Shown here one piece after another: positions 11,832 to 24,640 of a stretch of DNA of 64,000 bases (position 1 is the first letter of the stretch; the number at the start of each line of letters is the position of its first letter). Below the pieces are notes generated by a model, which worked only from the letters and a program-made list of their open reading frames with translations, ran no database searches and had not been told where the DNA came from. Source of the stretch: Castor canadensis (lineage: Eukaryota; Chordata; Mammalia; Rodentia; Castoridae); contig NC_133396.1 in assembly GCF_047511655.1 (NCBI RefSeq), positions 129,465,490 through 129,529,489 of the forward strand, written 5' to 3'. A program made the translations under genes and the position numbers.

Positions 11832-12639
11832 GTAAGAGGGAGCCCCGGCCCAGGCACCCTGCGAGGGCAGCCTGTAGTGTCGAGCTAAGCCACGCCCTGA
11901 CCGCCAGCGGCAACCCTAGGGCCTGGGGCGCGGGGGGGCGGGGTGGGGCTGCGGCGTCGCCAAACTGGGACACTCCGACTTTCTGGGCTTGGCGCACACC
12001 GCCCGATAAACTAAGTGCAGATCGGAGTCCATGGTGGGAGACTGGGCTCCGGAAATCCACTTGCGACGGAATTATCAGTCCCTGGGGAGCTGTCCTGAAT
12101 TCTCCCAGGAGCCCCTCGCCCTCGACCTGTTTCTCCTCGCAGGGGGCACCGGGATGGGCACCTGGAGAAGACAAGGGAGGCAGCGGTGCCTCTGCGCCGG
12201 GACCGGGGAATTAGCGGGGAGGCTACGGCGCTCACCGCTGACCACCGTGGGAAGAGGTGCAAAGGAGGGCGGATGAAGTGGGTGTGTGGTGAGAAGTGGG
12301 TGCGAGGCGCGTGGGACCCCACCCGCCCCCGCCGCAGGGAGGAGTTAAAGGATTCCGCACTCGCGGAGCGTTGGAGCCCCGTGGCGCAAGGTGAAGCGCT
12401 CTGGGGACCCTGGTCGTGCGCCGGCTTACTGACCTTCGCGCCCCTCATCTACCGAGTCCATCTGGAACTGGGATTGGGGGCCGGTCACGTTTTCCGCCCC
12501 TTCCTCTCCCCAGAACTTTTTCACACTCCAGCCAGAGCCGCGGCTTTGTGTATTGGCAGAAGCAGGGTCCTAAGATTCCTGGCTGGCAAGCCCCGGAGCT
12601 TGGAGAGACCCTGCTGGGGAAGGGACAGCTAGGCAGTAG

Positions 12640-13000
12640 ACAGAGTACCTTACCCAATTTGCTGTGTGACCTTGGACGAGCTGCTGTACTTCTCTGAATG
12701 GGGGGCGTATGGTGCACCAAGGCTGGAATGGGACCATGTGGGGAGGGTGTTCTGGTGCACAAGGCGGCAGGTGATCCTGCCCAAGCTTTTGCAGACTTTG
12801 CTCCCTGGCCTCTGCATGGAGCTCAGTTCAGTGAGCTCAGCACACACTTCCAAGGACAAGGTGGCAGTGTGGAGCTGTGAACCCAGCACCCCAAAGAGAG
12901 TCAGGAAGCTTGCTTCTGACCTGTCCTATGACCTTGGGCAACTCATTTACACCTCTGGACCTCATTGTCTTCGTCTGGAAAATGGGGGTATGGAACGTAT
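12640..13000 (+). mobile_element. Two adjacent MIR-like relics
   Basis: TGTGTGACCTTGGACGAGCT near 12661 and CTATGACCTTGGGCAACTCA near 12927, the second followed by GGAAAATGGGGGTATGG. Both have the MIR core order. Confidence 0.6.
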
Positions 13001-13539
13001 GGCATCTGAAGTCTCTCCCAGCCTGGACACACCTGCTGGCCCCAGCATGCAGGTGAGACCCACTGAAGGGATGGGGTGCAGAACAACTGAATGTGGTGGC
13101 TTAGCTTCTGAAGAGGCCATACATAGCTCCCTGACCCTCCAGTTAGGTGGTGAGACCATTATCCTTCCTGGTTCTTAGCATCTCCAGCCTGGTGGGGAGG
13201 AGATGGTTTTCTAGCTCCTGGCACCCTTTCTGCACAGGGTAGGGAAAAAGGTCCCTGGGACACTAGGAGACAGGGACTAAAGGGGATGCCAAGGGCCTCC
13301 CAAGGTCATGTTGCCTGCTCTCCTGTCTGCAGGCAGGGCTGTGTGCACCACAGATGAGGATGATCAAAAGAAGTCCTCTCTGCTTAGAAAGGGCTCCACC
13401 TCTAGAGCCCTTAGCACCCACTGTACAATCTGACAGCCCCGGCCACACCAGGAAGTCTCGGCTAACTCCTTCTTGGGGTAGACTCCAGTTCAGTCTTCTG
13501 TTGAGATGAATAATAGCCTCTTTTTGAGTCTCTGTGTTG

Positions 13540-13700
13540 TGGGAAGAGTCCTGGTTTAAGACAGGAGAGGGGAGTTGAGTTTATAGGCTCTGCCTCCAAT
13601 TTGCGTGACCTTGTGTGACCTTGGGCAAGCCCCTTTCTTGCTTTCCTTGCCTGTGCATTGAGAGGATAAGTAACTTCCCAGGAGCTTTCTGACACTGCAA
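13540..13700 (+). mobile_element. MIR SINE relic
   Basis: AAGAGTCCTGGTTTAAGACA, TGCCTCCAATTTGCGTGACC and CTTGGGCAAGCCCC, in MIR order. Confidence 0.65.
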
Positions 13701-13894
13701 ACCTGGGGCTGAAGTTCAGGGTTTGTGCCTGAGTAAGAGGAAGGGGCCACATGGGGGCAGGTGGTCTCCCAACAGGACCTCCCCATGCTCTGCCTCTTCC
13801 TGTGTTCATCTCCAGTGAGGAGACAACTTGAGACGCGATACTCTATAGTAGTGGGGACATTTTCCACACCCTGGAGGAAGACCTCAGGACACCC

Positions 13895-14060
13895 TTGTTA
13901 TTAGCTGGGTGACCTTGAGCAAGTACCTTTATTTATCTCTTCCAGCTTCAGTGACTTAACTATCAAAATACCAGGATAACAGTGATATTCTAGGGTCGTG
14001 GTGAAGATTAAACAAGAAACACATGCAGTGCGGAGCCCTTGGGGCCCTCCATGAGCGGTA
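13895..14060 (+). mobile_element. MIR SINE relic
   Basis: GCTGGGTGACCTTGAGCAAG, then CTTCAGTGACTTAACTATCA and GGTCGTGGTGAAGATTAAAC. Confidence 0.65.
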
Positions 14061-14589
14061 GCTGTCTTAATCATAGTCAGGCAGCTGTGAGCAGCAGCCT
14101 TGGGGAGCAGGGAGCTTGTGGACTTGTGGTGTGATCTTCCTCCAGGGGCCAGAGCTTGCCTGCAGAGTGGAAGCAGCAGCTCTGCCTCTCTCTGTCCCTG
14201 TCCCTGTCTCTGACCAGTAGTCATTCTGCAGTAGATATTCAAGGGAAAAAGAGATTGCTTGGTGTTCTTACAACCTCACACCTATTTTCCTCTAGTTCTC
14301 CCTTCCCCACCTCTGCCACCTCTGGTCTCTTCTGTGGTTATGGCAAAATGGTCCTTTTACTCCACTTCCTGAAGCTTCCAGGAACAAACCAACTGAACAC
14401 CAGAGAGGGATGAGGCTGGATGTCCCTGGAGTGTGTGGCTGGAAGCTTGTCTACCAGGGCTGGCATGGAAGGTATAGTGAAGGGACTGGGTTCATCCTTG
14501 GGGGTGGGGGTGACTGCAAGTCTCAGGACAAACCAGACTGGATATGTGGGCAGGATAAGGAATGGCATTGGCAAGGCTGGGTCTTGGTT

Positions 14590-15060
14590 TACCCCAAACT
14601 TGCTGTGTGACCTCAGGTGGTCACATCCCCTCTGGGCCCTGGGTTCCTCAATTGTGAAGTAGAAGGTTGGTTTAGGTTAACCAGAGTCCTGGCCCTGTGT
14701 TTCTCTATGGTGGCCCAGTTGGTTCTCCCTTTGCCAAGGCTGTATAGGCTGTGGTGGGACATTCACTAGGGTAGTTCAGGCACCTGGCACTCACTGCTTC
14801 TTGGTTCCATCTTGTGATTCAGCCTGGGGAGAAGTGATGAAGGTTAAGGACAGAGGCTTTGCAGACAGACATGTCCAGGTGCTTTCCTTAACAGCTGTGC
14901 TAATTTAGGCAAATTACTTAGCCTCTCTGAGCCTCAGTTATCTCATCTGTGAAATGGGAATAACATTCCCTATCTCTAAGAGTTCTTATGAAGAGTTCAT
15001 GAGGATACTTTATGTAAAACTTCTGGAATATGGGAAGTTCCTAGTGTGATAGTGGGTCAA
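14590..15060 (+). mobile_element. MIR relics (two copies)
   Basis: A short copy at about 14600-14670 (TGCTGTGTGACCTCAGGTGG) and a longer one at about 14840-15060. The longer one has AATTACTTAGCCTCTCTGAG, CATCTGTGAAATGGGAATAA and a GTTCATGAGGATACTTTATG tail and is one of the best-preserved MIRs here. Confidence 0.75.
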
Positions 15061-15439
15061 TGTCAGCACAGAGGGCTCACGCCAGAGGAAGGGTAGAGCA
15101 GAACTCACAGTTGCCATTGCACTGGCTTCCATGACAATGTGTCCTCCTGCTGTGCACCCCAAGAGTTTGTATGCACTGATCCTCATCACGGGGCCATGCC
15201 AAGGAAAAGTCAGCCCCAGGGGGCTTCAGGCTGAGCATGAGTCTGCTAGGGAGAACTGTGGAGGCCAGGAAGACTCCTGGTTATGAGGGAATTCAAGCCA
15301 GAGGCATGTATCCTTTCCTTCGAGGCTAGTCATGAGGAAGCTGGGAATTCAGGCCTTGGAGGAAAGGCTGAAGGAGCCAGGGCATTGCTGCTGCAGAGGG
15401 TGTTGAGTGAGGGAAGCTCAGACTGAGGCACCAAGATAA

Positions 15440-15560
15440 GTCTTAGAGATCAATCTTCTTTTCCAGTCTCCTGATTCCGATTATTGGAAGACTGAGGTTC
15501 AGAGAGGGGGAGTGCCTTACCCAATGTCACTCGGCATGTTAGAACCAGTGATGAGGTTGA
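15440..15560 (-). mobile_element. MIR-like relic, antisense
   Basis: GACTGAGGTTCAGAGAGGGG followed by GTGCCTTACCCAATGTCAC, the antisense MIR core. Confidence 0.55.
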
Positions 15561-17494
15561 TTTGGCACACGTGGATCCTTATCAGGGCTCCTTCCTTCCT
15601 GCTAAGCATGGAGCAGTTATTTTCCATCTCTTCTGGTATCAGAGCACAAGGTACAGTGCTTTGGTTGCAGCAAGAAGGACATAGGTCCTCTTCCACATAC
15701 CAAGATCATGGAGTCCAAAAGCCCATTTTGCAGGTTACAATGCTGAGGCCCAAGAAGACTGCTGGACTTGCAAAGGTTACCCAATGTTAGGCCAGCGTTC
15801 AGCCAATTACACCAGCTATGTCCTGCTTCTCAAGTCGGACCCGTCACCCGGCAGGAGGGCAGGTAGAATGTGAGAAAGTAAGGAGGGCTTGGAGACGAAG
15901 GAGGGCAGGAAGACAAAACACAAGGCCAAACGACAGAAATATGACTTCCAAGACATGCTCGGCTTTTTTGGCCCGCCTCCATTGGCCCTGCTCTGAGCTG
16001 CTGGGCTGACAGCCTGCCCTGCCCACAGAGAGGAAGGAGACAATAGCCGGCCCCATTGCTCTCAGTTCCACTGGCAACGCTGAGTGAAAGAAAGTCAATA
16101 TTTGCCCAGTGGCAGAGGATGTGCAAGAAGTCTGACTTGGGGTGGGGCAGGGGTGGTCTGTGAAGGGAGGTAAGTGGGGGAGCATGGGGCCGCCAGTGTG
16201 AGCACTTGCCTTCTAAAGAAGCCTTTGACTTTTCCGCATTAAATAACCCTTTGTGTCTGAGTGGATCCTGAGTGTTTGTGCCTGCTAGTCTGCACCATCC
16301 TCCCAGAAGCCCAATCCTAATAAATTTCCCTTATTGTTTGGAGCTGATGCCTCCCCAGCTTCCTGCTCCCTGGAGGAATGGGACTTTTGAAGGTTTTGCA
16401 GAAAGGCCACGGAGCAGATGACCCATTGAGCAGTTCTCAGGCAGACGCAGGGAGGAAGGCTGCCTTCTTTATCTGGGTCCCCAAGCCAAGGGAAGGATGT
16501 GGAAAAAGTCGTTGGTAGGTCAAGAGAGGTAGTGAATGATTTTTTTTTCTGCCTTTGTTTTGTTATCTTTCTATTTTTCTTCGGTCTCCCTCCTGCTCCC
16601 TTTTCTCTGTGCTGAGATTGTAAGGGGGGCGGAGATGGAGGTCCACAGCCTTTCCCCTATGAAATGAGATGCTTGAACCTGTAGCAGCTGTGGAGGCTTT
16701 AATGGCTTTTGTGATTGCTAAGTTGCTCCTGGAGCCGAGACTAAGCAATTTAACAAAGGGTGCATTTGGATGCAGGAGCCCTTCTAGTGTGAGGTGACAA
16801 GGTGACAGAGCTGTACTGTAGCAGGAAGGGCTCTTGTAAGGTACAAGGAAGGACTTCCAACCAATTGTGGGTGTCACTACCTCTTGGTGAATCTGCCAGG
16901 TGCACAGGGGTGGGAGAAAAATGAAGTTACTCTTGTAGGAACCAGCCAGCACTGTTACCTGCCCCTGAAGGGACCACAGTTGCATTCTTTTTTTTGAAAC
17001 ACTCTGCCAGCCCATCACAGTGACATTCTTGGAGGTCAGTCTCACCACCCCAAGACTAAATCTGGCTCCTTGACATCCATTGATCAACAAGGCTGACAGG
17101 CCTTGGAGACCAGCTAGCCAAAGTGACCACCCAAGCACCTCTGTCATAGGCTCAGGACAGCTCAGCTGAGTGAGTCTCTGGACAGATAACTACTGCAGTA
17201 CCTATAGGCTGTCAGCAGGAATGTCTCTCAAAGCTGCTGCTCACAGCCGGCCAGGCGGAGGTGCCAGCAACAAGCCTGTTTCCTACTGGTGGTCCAGACT
17301 CCAGGGCAGCCTGGCCTCCAGGCCCTTGCTCCAGCACATGGCTCCTAGGCACAAGCACAGCCCTGCTCCCAGACAAAAGTGGCCTCCCTGCACCTGTGGT
17401 CCTTCCTGAGCAGATTCTTGGTGCCTCTGGGGTCACCTTGCCATCTTGCATGTGACTGGGAACAGTGGACCTTGTGTTCCAAAACTACTGGCGC

Positions 17495-17690
17495 TGTTGT
17501 GCCGTGGCTAAGACCCAGGTGCTTGGCCAGGGTGGCCCGTGTTCAAATCTCACCTCCTCCATGTTTTAGCTGTGGAATTTTTACTAAGTTATTCAAATCC
17601 TTGTGACCTTGGTTTCCTCATCTAGAAAATGACTTTAGGGTCCATATAAGGATTTAATGTGTTAATGTTTCTGTACGTCTTTAAGGATAG
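17495..17690 (+). mobile_element. MIR SINE relic
   Basis: Shows a 5' tRNA-like part (GTTGTGCCGTGGCTAAGACC, GTGTTCAAATCTCACCTCC) and the core (TATTCAAATCCTTGTGACCT, CATCTAGAAAATGACTTTAG). Confidence 0.65.
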
Positions 17691-19224
17691 TAAGTACCCA
17701 AGACAAGAGGCTATAAAGATTGAACTATGAAGTGCCATCAAGACTGTTACTATAGTGTCTCTTAAAACAAAAAGGGTCATTTTGAAGATAAAGAAACTTA
17801 GCACCAAAGCTGGGAATGGGGTGGGTCAGGATATGACTGGATTTGATTAGAAAGATCTAGAATACAGGGAATCTATCATTGAGTTACCATACATGGCAGT
17901 AGACGAGCTCTTTCTTCCTGCTTCTGGCCCAATGTCTTCCTGTCTTCCTCACCTCTGCCACGATGTCCTGGGAATCAGCCGAGGTGGATGCAGGTCTGGA
18001 GAAGCCAGCAGGCCTAGTGGATGCACAGACTGACCTCTTCCTGTTTGTGCTGTGGAGCACATGTGGGCTTGCTGGCCCAGGCCCTATCATATTGCGTTTT
18101 CTACAAATGGCACCAAACCCAATGGGTTGTTCTCCCAGTGAGGCCACTTTGGCTATATCTGGCCCCTCTTATTTTCTGTTTGTCCTCTTCTGACCAAGAA
18201 AAGAGATGGTAGTTTTGTTTCTACACTCTCCTTAGTAGGGGAGCAGGAGTGGTTGTGGACATAACCACAGTTGACCAAGCAGAGAGCAAAGGGTGGAGAA
18301 GCTTCCTTCAAGCCAGGATACCATGCCTGAGAACCCCAGACAGATAGGCTGAGCTAATGCTTTCTGTGGGATGTCAACAGTGGGAGCCCCTTTCCTCCTG
18401 CCATCCACAGCAAGGGGGCTGCCAAGAAGCTGGGCATGGGCTCATGCCACTTTCAGCAGCATTCCTGCCAGGTCAAGGGCCCAGGGTTGCTTACACCCTG
18501 TCCCATTCTTTGCCTGCTTCCTTCCCAGGGTGGGAAGTGGAGCCAGCAGAGCCTGCTGACAATATTTATCAGCCATGAGCCTCTTTCATTTTCCCCAGCG
18601 TCCTCTGCCAAAGGCTGCAGGGGTGACCAGACTGTAGATGCCTAAGCCAGCAACTGAGAGATGCCCACTGCCCCATATCCCTGCCACCTGGTCATCTGGG
18701 GTGAGTGACATGTTTAGGGAAGGGAGGCCACTTTAGTGCAGATTGCTCAGGGCATTGGGAAGGGGTGCCTGGTCCTCAGGGATTCTTCCCAAGCATCATC
18801 TCACCAGGAGCCCCAGAGGTGAAGATGCTTGACCAAGGGCCCCTCTAATGTCAACCATCAACTCATGAGCTGGAGACCCCTGTATATCATCCACGCCATT
18901 CCCCAGGCTTCCCTAGACAAGACTCCAACACTGGCTGGAAATATAAAGTCACCATGTGCCTGCCTCCTGTGACCTTGGTCCTGATCTCAAAGTCCCCTGA
19001 CCATCATCCCTCTGCAAGTTGGAAGTGTTTAGATTAAGATAACAGGTAGAATTTCCCAAGTGGCCTCATTGGAACAGGGAATGGAGGCTTTTCCAAAAAT
19101 AGTTCAGGGTAGACCTGGCCTTGAGCTTGGGCTACATTGGATATTAGGGGCAGCTTCAGAAAACAGCCCTGGACTTGCAATTTAAACAGAGGGGGAGGAG
19201 GAGGGGAGGAGGAGGTAATAGAAG

Positions 19225-19330
19225 TCTATAATCAGGTCCAACAGCCATGTGACTTTGGGCATATTGCTACATCTCTTTGGGCCTCATCTCCAAGTTGGGA
19301 TTGGTACTGCTTATTAGCTTATTTATAAGA
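19225..19330 (+). mobile_element. MIR SINE relic (partial)
   Basis: CAGCCATGTGACTTTGGGCA, then CTCTTTGGGCCTCATCTCC. Confidence 0.6.
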
Positions 19331-19339
19331 GTTTTAAAA

Positions 19340-19915
19340 TATCTATTTACTTACAAAACAGCTTTATTGAAATTTAATTCATATACCATACAATTCACCC
19401 ACTTAAAGTGCACAATCCATGAGTTTTAATATAATCAAGAATTGTGCAATTATCACCACAATCTAATTCCAGAGCATTCTTTCCACCCCTCAAAGAAACC
19501 CCATACACATTGTGGTTTCCTTAGTTTCTCTCTAGTCACCCAGCCCTGACCTGCTAACACCTTACTTCCTGTCTATAAATTTGTCTCTTGATTTTTTTTA
19601 ATGGAACCCTACATTATATGGTCCTCTGTGAGCAGTTTATGTACGTAATGTTTCAGGGTGCATCTGTGTTGCAGCGTGTATCAGTAATTCGTTTCTTTTC
19701 ATCGCTGAGTAACATTCTGCTGCGTGGATGTACTGCATCTTATTTACTCATTCAACAGTTCCTGGACATTTGAGTTGATTCTACTTTGCAATCACTATGA
19801 GTAATGCTGCTATAAACATTTGTGTAACGGTTTTGGTAAAGATATGTGTTTCCGTTTCTCTTAGGTATACACCTAGGATTGGAATTGCTATAGCGAATGG
19901 TGTATTTATTTTTAA
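19340..19915 (-). mobile_element. L1M 3' relic, antisense
   Basis: Antisense of the 3' end of an old mammalian L1: CAAAACAGCTTTATTGAAAT, ATACCATACAATTCACCCAC, CATTTGAGTTGATTCTACTT and CACCTAGGATTGGAATTGCT, all in expected order. No open frame. Confidence 0.85.
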
Positions 19916-19929
19916 ATAGCGTATTTGTA

Positions 19930-20430
19930 TTATGAGATGCTGTTCTAAGTATTTTACATGGATTTTGTCCTTTAATTGTCACAGTGCTCTGCATTTTACA
20001 AAGTGAGGAAACTAAGGCACTGTTTGCAGGATATCAGGTAACTTGTCTGTGGCCCCTCAGCTAGTACAGCCAGGTTTTGGATGCTGGCAATCCAGCCCTT
20101 AGCTGTTAGAACTCACTTCATCCAGTCCACTGCCTAGCCTGTGGTAGGTGTTCAATAAATGTCTGTGGAATCCAGGGAAAGATGACCAGACATCTGCATT
20201 TCTCTGTCTGACCTACTATGTGGGTTTAGGGTTCAGTTTCCTTGATAGATAAAGCATCCAATGTGGCATTTAATAAGAGGCGGGCATGGGGGGAGTGTGG
20301 TGTCATGGAAAGAGTCCTGGATCCAGCTCTGGCTCTTTTAGTCACCTGCAAAGTGATTTGACTTGGAAAGGAAATCAGTTCTCTTCTTTGGGGCTTAGTT
20401 TCCCCATCATTCAATAAGAGCGAGAAGACT
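19930..20430. mobile_element. MIR/L2-type relics
   Basis: About 19930-20060 reads as antisense MIR (AAGTGAGGAAACTAAGGCAC). About 20140-20170 has an L2/MIR-like GGTGTTCAATAAATGTCTG end. About 20290-20420 reads as sense MIR (GAAAGAGTCCTGGATCCAGC, GGGGCTTAGTTTCCCCATC). Confidence 0.55.
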
Positions 20431-22094
20431 TGATCCTAAGGTTCCTTCCAGGGAACCTGTCCTGTGTAAGCTCCAGTCTTCCCCAGCAGCCTGAGCACCC
20501 ACCCAGGGAGCTAAGCCTGGGGTCCCTGCTGTACTCAGCAGCACTTCTCCTACCGGATGTAACAGATCAGATGGGGAAGAGGGGAGACCCGTCGTAAGTC
20601 TCCCTCCATCTCAGAGCCCTTACCACGGGCTGAAGACCTTCTGTAACCTTTCCCAGGAAAGAGCCATTTTGCCTTCCTTCTCTGTATCCTCAGCCCTCCA
20701 GAGTCCTGCTCCGTGTAGGGTCCCTACAAGTTTGTGGTCCAATGGACCACACGGCCACAAAAATCTATTCTCTCACACCAAGAAGAGATCTTCTGAGACT
20801 TGGTCCCACTCTTGGTTTGGGATCATTCAGTCATTCAAGGGAGGTGCCCAGCATGCATTAGTTGACTGAAATCTAGCTCAGTATTTGAGCTAGTGGTTGC
20901 CCGCAGGCCCTGGTCTCTCAGTGCACTTTTCCCCTCTCCTTTTCAGTGAAAGCACGAGCTTCATTTTCCAAAGTCAAGCAAGGCAGCCACACTTACTTTA
21001 CATCTTCCAGTCTGGACATTCCCACCCTACACGTTTCCCCTTTACTCCACATTCCTCCTGCCTGGAACCTGCCAGTCAGCCCTCCTGCGTTCCAGGTTCT
21101 GCACACACATGTGACTCAGAATGATGGGTTTAACCCTGGGTGCTAGGATGTGTAGCGTCCTTATTGTGGATCGGGAAACCAACTCAGGACAGGGACATGA
21201 CTTCTCCAAAGCCACCATGCTGGCAGGAGGCAGTGGGAGAATTTTAGTGAAGGCCTAGTCCCAAAGCCTCTGTCACTAGACTGATAAGAAAGGTGTTGTG
21301 AAGTGCTTCTTTGGGAGCAGTCCCAGGAAATCAGGTGAGCTGTCTCTGGGCAGGTGCACTCTGAATTCCTGGGCAGACTTATGTCTGTGCATCTTGTCTC
21401 TACCCCTGCCCAGAGCCCCAGGGGTACTGGTTTGGTTTTGCCTATTAGCACCCTCCCCTGGGCCTTGACCTTCTCTGGGCAAAATGGGCCCTGACAGTCC
21501 TGCGACATTTGCTCTGCTTACCCAGATGGTCAGGTGCTGGCTAAGCAGCCTTCTTCCTCTGGCTGTGGATTTTGTCTCTGGGTTTCTGTTCTTGACTCTG
21601 GTGTGACAAGCTGCAGTCAAGGTCCCCAGCTCCCCTCCCCCACTCTGCACATCTCACTATTTTTAAGCTCCGTGGGCTTAATGAGCTGCCTGCAATGACA
21701 CATCTTCAACATTCTACCTTTTTTCCTAACAAACCTCAGAGAGTTAGGGTGGGTGCCTTCTCACTTGACAGCCCCCACTCCACTCAGAGGGTCAGAGCCT
21801 GGCTGGTCCCTAGCTGGACCCAGGCTTGACACACTGAGACCTGCCCTGTAGTGTGCCCCCAACTCTACTGGGTATGATCCTGAGGATTCCAGCTCTTAGG
21901 AATGGGCCTCTTCTCCTTGTGCTGCCCTCTGCCTGTCTCTCTCCTCTTACCCATCTCAACTCATCCTGTAAGAGTAATGATGCTGCCAGAGGACTGTGTA
22001 ACTGATGACCACTTCTCCCTGAGGACACACTGCCTGGGGACCTGGGTGAATGAGGCCAATGAGAATGGGAGGAAGGGAGGACCAGGATGATCAT

Positions 22095-22335
22095 GTCAGA
22101 GCTTAAAGACGCGCAGGGCTGGAAAGGGCTTAGGGTTCATCCAGTCCAATACTGTATCCCCCAGCTGAGTGCCACCTATGACATCCCTCCCAGGAGTGGT
22201 TCAGCCTCAGTTCGAATACCCCCAGTGACAGGGCACTCATACTTCCAGAGGCCGCCATGCCATCACCAGATGCTGCTAATTATGAAAAAATTCTAGTTTG
22301 TGCCTAAATCTATTCTCTCACACCAAGAAGAGGGG
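22095..22335 (+). mobile_element. CR1/L3-type LINE 3' relic
   Basis: GGCTGGAAAGGGCTTAGGGT, CATCCAGTCCAATACTGTAT, TTCGAATACCCCCAGTGACA and GGGCACTCATACTTCCAGAG follow the order typical of CR1-family 3' ends (L3 in mammals). Confidence 0.6.
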
Positions 22336-22769
22336 AGGCTCCCCAAGGGGTTCATCTGTCTCCAGCCCTCACTGATGCTAGAGGAGAAGAGGGGCAGAGG
22401 AACATAAGTCCCCCTTCCTGGGAGTGCTGGGGATGTGGGGTGAGCCTTTGCTCTAAGGGGACCTAGCTTGGGGGAGTGGGAATGCTCAGAAGAGCCAAGC
22501 TACTGTTAGACAAAGCTGAGGTCACAAGCCTAAAGTTCTTCCAGCTTCACCCAAAAGGTACTTAGGCCTATGACCCAAAATTAGGAATATAAAATCAGGC
22601 CAGCCCTGTCTATGAAGACAGTTACATGCTGGCTTCCTGCTATCAGCTTCAGGGGCCACATCAGAAATTCTGATGACAGTTTTAGCCAGGGGCCAGGCCA
22701 CAGGGTGACCAAAATGCCCTATGGCCCCACAGAGCCATAGCTACTCCACGCCTGAGGATTTGGCCAACT

Positions 22770-22870
22770 TGGAAGAGCACTGAGCTAGGGACCAGTCCTT
22801 AGGCAAGTCACCGCCTCCCCTGGCTCTGTGTCCTCAGTGGCTGTAAAATGTGTCATGTGGGCCTTCAGAT
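22770..22870 (+). mobile_element. MIR-like relic
   Basis: GAGCTAGGGACCAGTCCTTA, GGCAAGTCACCGCCTCCCC, then GGCTGTAAAATGTG. Confidence 0.5.
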
Positions 22871-24489
22871 GTGATGTGGAGCCAGCTCTGCAGCTGTACA
22901 ATGCCTTGTGTGGGCAGATGAACTTTGGTCTGAGCTGCACTGTGTGGGGGCACAGTGTCCTCAGTAGTCATGTGAAGGGGACAGTTCTCTGTCCACTTCC
23001 TGCTCCCTCATTTTTGGCCCAGGGCAGGGGCCATTCCCAAACACTTGCTGGACGATCCCCCATGAGAGGATTCCAAGAGGTTCTGGGGGTCGTGACCCAA
23101 GGGGGCTCAAAGGTCCTAGGCCAGGCTCTGTGGAGCAACTCCCAGAAGGTGGGATCCCTGGAACCAGAGATGGCACTCAGCTACATCATCACCTTCCACG
23201 TCAGCATCCATCAGTGGATGCTTCTGGGGTGGTGGCCATGAGTAGTACCATCTTGGTTTGTAGTTGTGGGATGTTCGCCAAGCATCCCTAGATCTGCTTC
23301 TGGCCAAGAACTTGCCAGGCCCTTCCAAGTCCACTCATTTCCTCTAAAACTGTGACTCAGTGCTGCTCTCGTGGGAAGCTAACAGAGTGGGGCTCTGTGT
23401 GCCTTCACCCCATGTCCCCCGGCAGGACACCTGTGCAGCCAGGAGTGCTGCCCATGGTTAGGCCCACAGTTCTTTCTGCTGGACACAAACTTCTTGTTTG
23501 CCTTTTTTCTTTTTGATTGAGTTGCAACTTAGATTCAGGAAAGTTTACAACTTGCTGGTACATATGCCTGTATGAACACCAAAGAAATTCCCTGGTCCCT
23601 TCCCAAGCCCTACTCACCCCTCAAATGTGATGGTCTACCAGCAGAGTAGTTTTCAGTTCTTTCTGGCTTTCTTCCCATCCCTGGCTGTTCCTCAGTCTCC
23701 CTTGCATTTCTTCTTTTTCTACAGATCCTCCAAATATTGTTGTTCCCTAATGGCCATCTCGGGCTTTCTTCTTATGTCCATACCGTCCCTGTGAGTGGTG
23801 TTTGTTCTCCCAGTCCTCCTTGCCACTTGGACTATAAGAACCCCAGAGCCATAGCGTTCACTGCTGACCAAACACCTGACCCCTGAGTTGCCCAGGGGGC
23901 ACCACCACTTGAATGGTCCACTGGCATTGCTAAGTTTCAACTGGGATATCCTTCTGGAGTCTGGACAGTGTTATCTCACTGAATTCCAGCTTATCACCTG
24001 TTGGATGGGAGTGGTACCTAGAGGAAGAATAGCCAGGCTCTGCTACCTTCTGGGAGGAGGAGAGGTCAGACACCCAACACGTAAAAACTTAAAACCTGAG
24101 CAACCAAAATGGAGCCGCAGTGGTTACGTGGGCAAGGCCACAGATGCCAGCAGATGAATGGGTATCAGGGAGGGCTGAGGCATGGCAGTATCTGGACACA
24201 GAGGACACAGAAGGAAGAGGCTAGGGGCAGAAGAGTGGACTTGGCCCAAATCTGGGCTTCAAGAAGGCTGGCTGGGCTGGAGCTGAGGGTGTGGGTGGGA
24301 GGAGGACAGTTTATTAAGGGAGGCCTGGAGGCCAGTGCAGAGGCCTGAATTCTTCCAGGAAATACAAAAAAGGGTGTTGAGCTTAACCCAGTAGTGATAG
24401 GGCTGTTTAAATATCCCACTAGCTCCCCCCACTGGAGCCATCCTGTGTACGCTTGCAGGCTTACAAACGGGATATGGGCATAACACCCT

Positions 24490-24640
24490 GCTTCCCACAC
24501 TTTGATCCATGCCTGTTAGTGCTGTGAGGCAGGTCCCATTAGCATTCCCATTTTGCACATGAAATAACAAGGCCCAGAGAGGTTAAGCAACCTGCCCAAG
24601 TTCATGGGCTAAAGTGGCAGAGCTGAGACTGGTCCATCTG
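24490..24640 (-). mobile_element. MIR SINE relic, antisense
   Basis: CCCATTTTGCACATGAAATA, GGCCCAGAGAGGTTAAGCAA and CCTGCCCAAGTTCATGGGC. Confidence 0.75.

Larger units (their letters stand above)
11150..12450 (+). promoter_or_regulatory. SYT2: CpG-rich promoter region of SYT2
   Basis: This is the only extended stretch of the window that is rich in both GC and CpG. It contains a CCAAT box at 11200-11204 and an A/T-rich TATA-like CATAAA at 11223-11228. GC boxes lie at about 11508-11517 and 11599-11610, and an inverted CCAAT (ATTGG) at 11596-11600. It ends inside intron 1, past a good splice donor at 11832. A CpG-island promoter next to a non-coding first exon fits what is known of SYT2. The start site cannot be fixed from sequence: either box cluster could drive transcription, so a start near 11250 or near 11620-11650 is possible. 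Confidence 0.75.

Noticed and set aside
11593..12214. Long GC-rich open frames on both strands over the promoter
   Set aside because: GC-rich DNA has few stop codons, the frames overlap on both strands with low-complexity peptides, and none joins in frame to SYT2.
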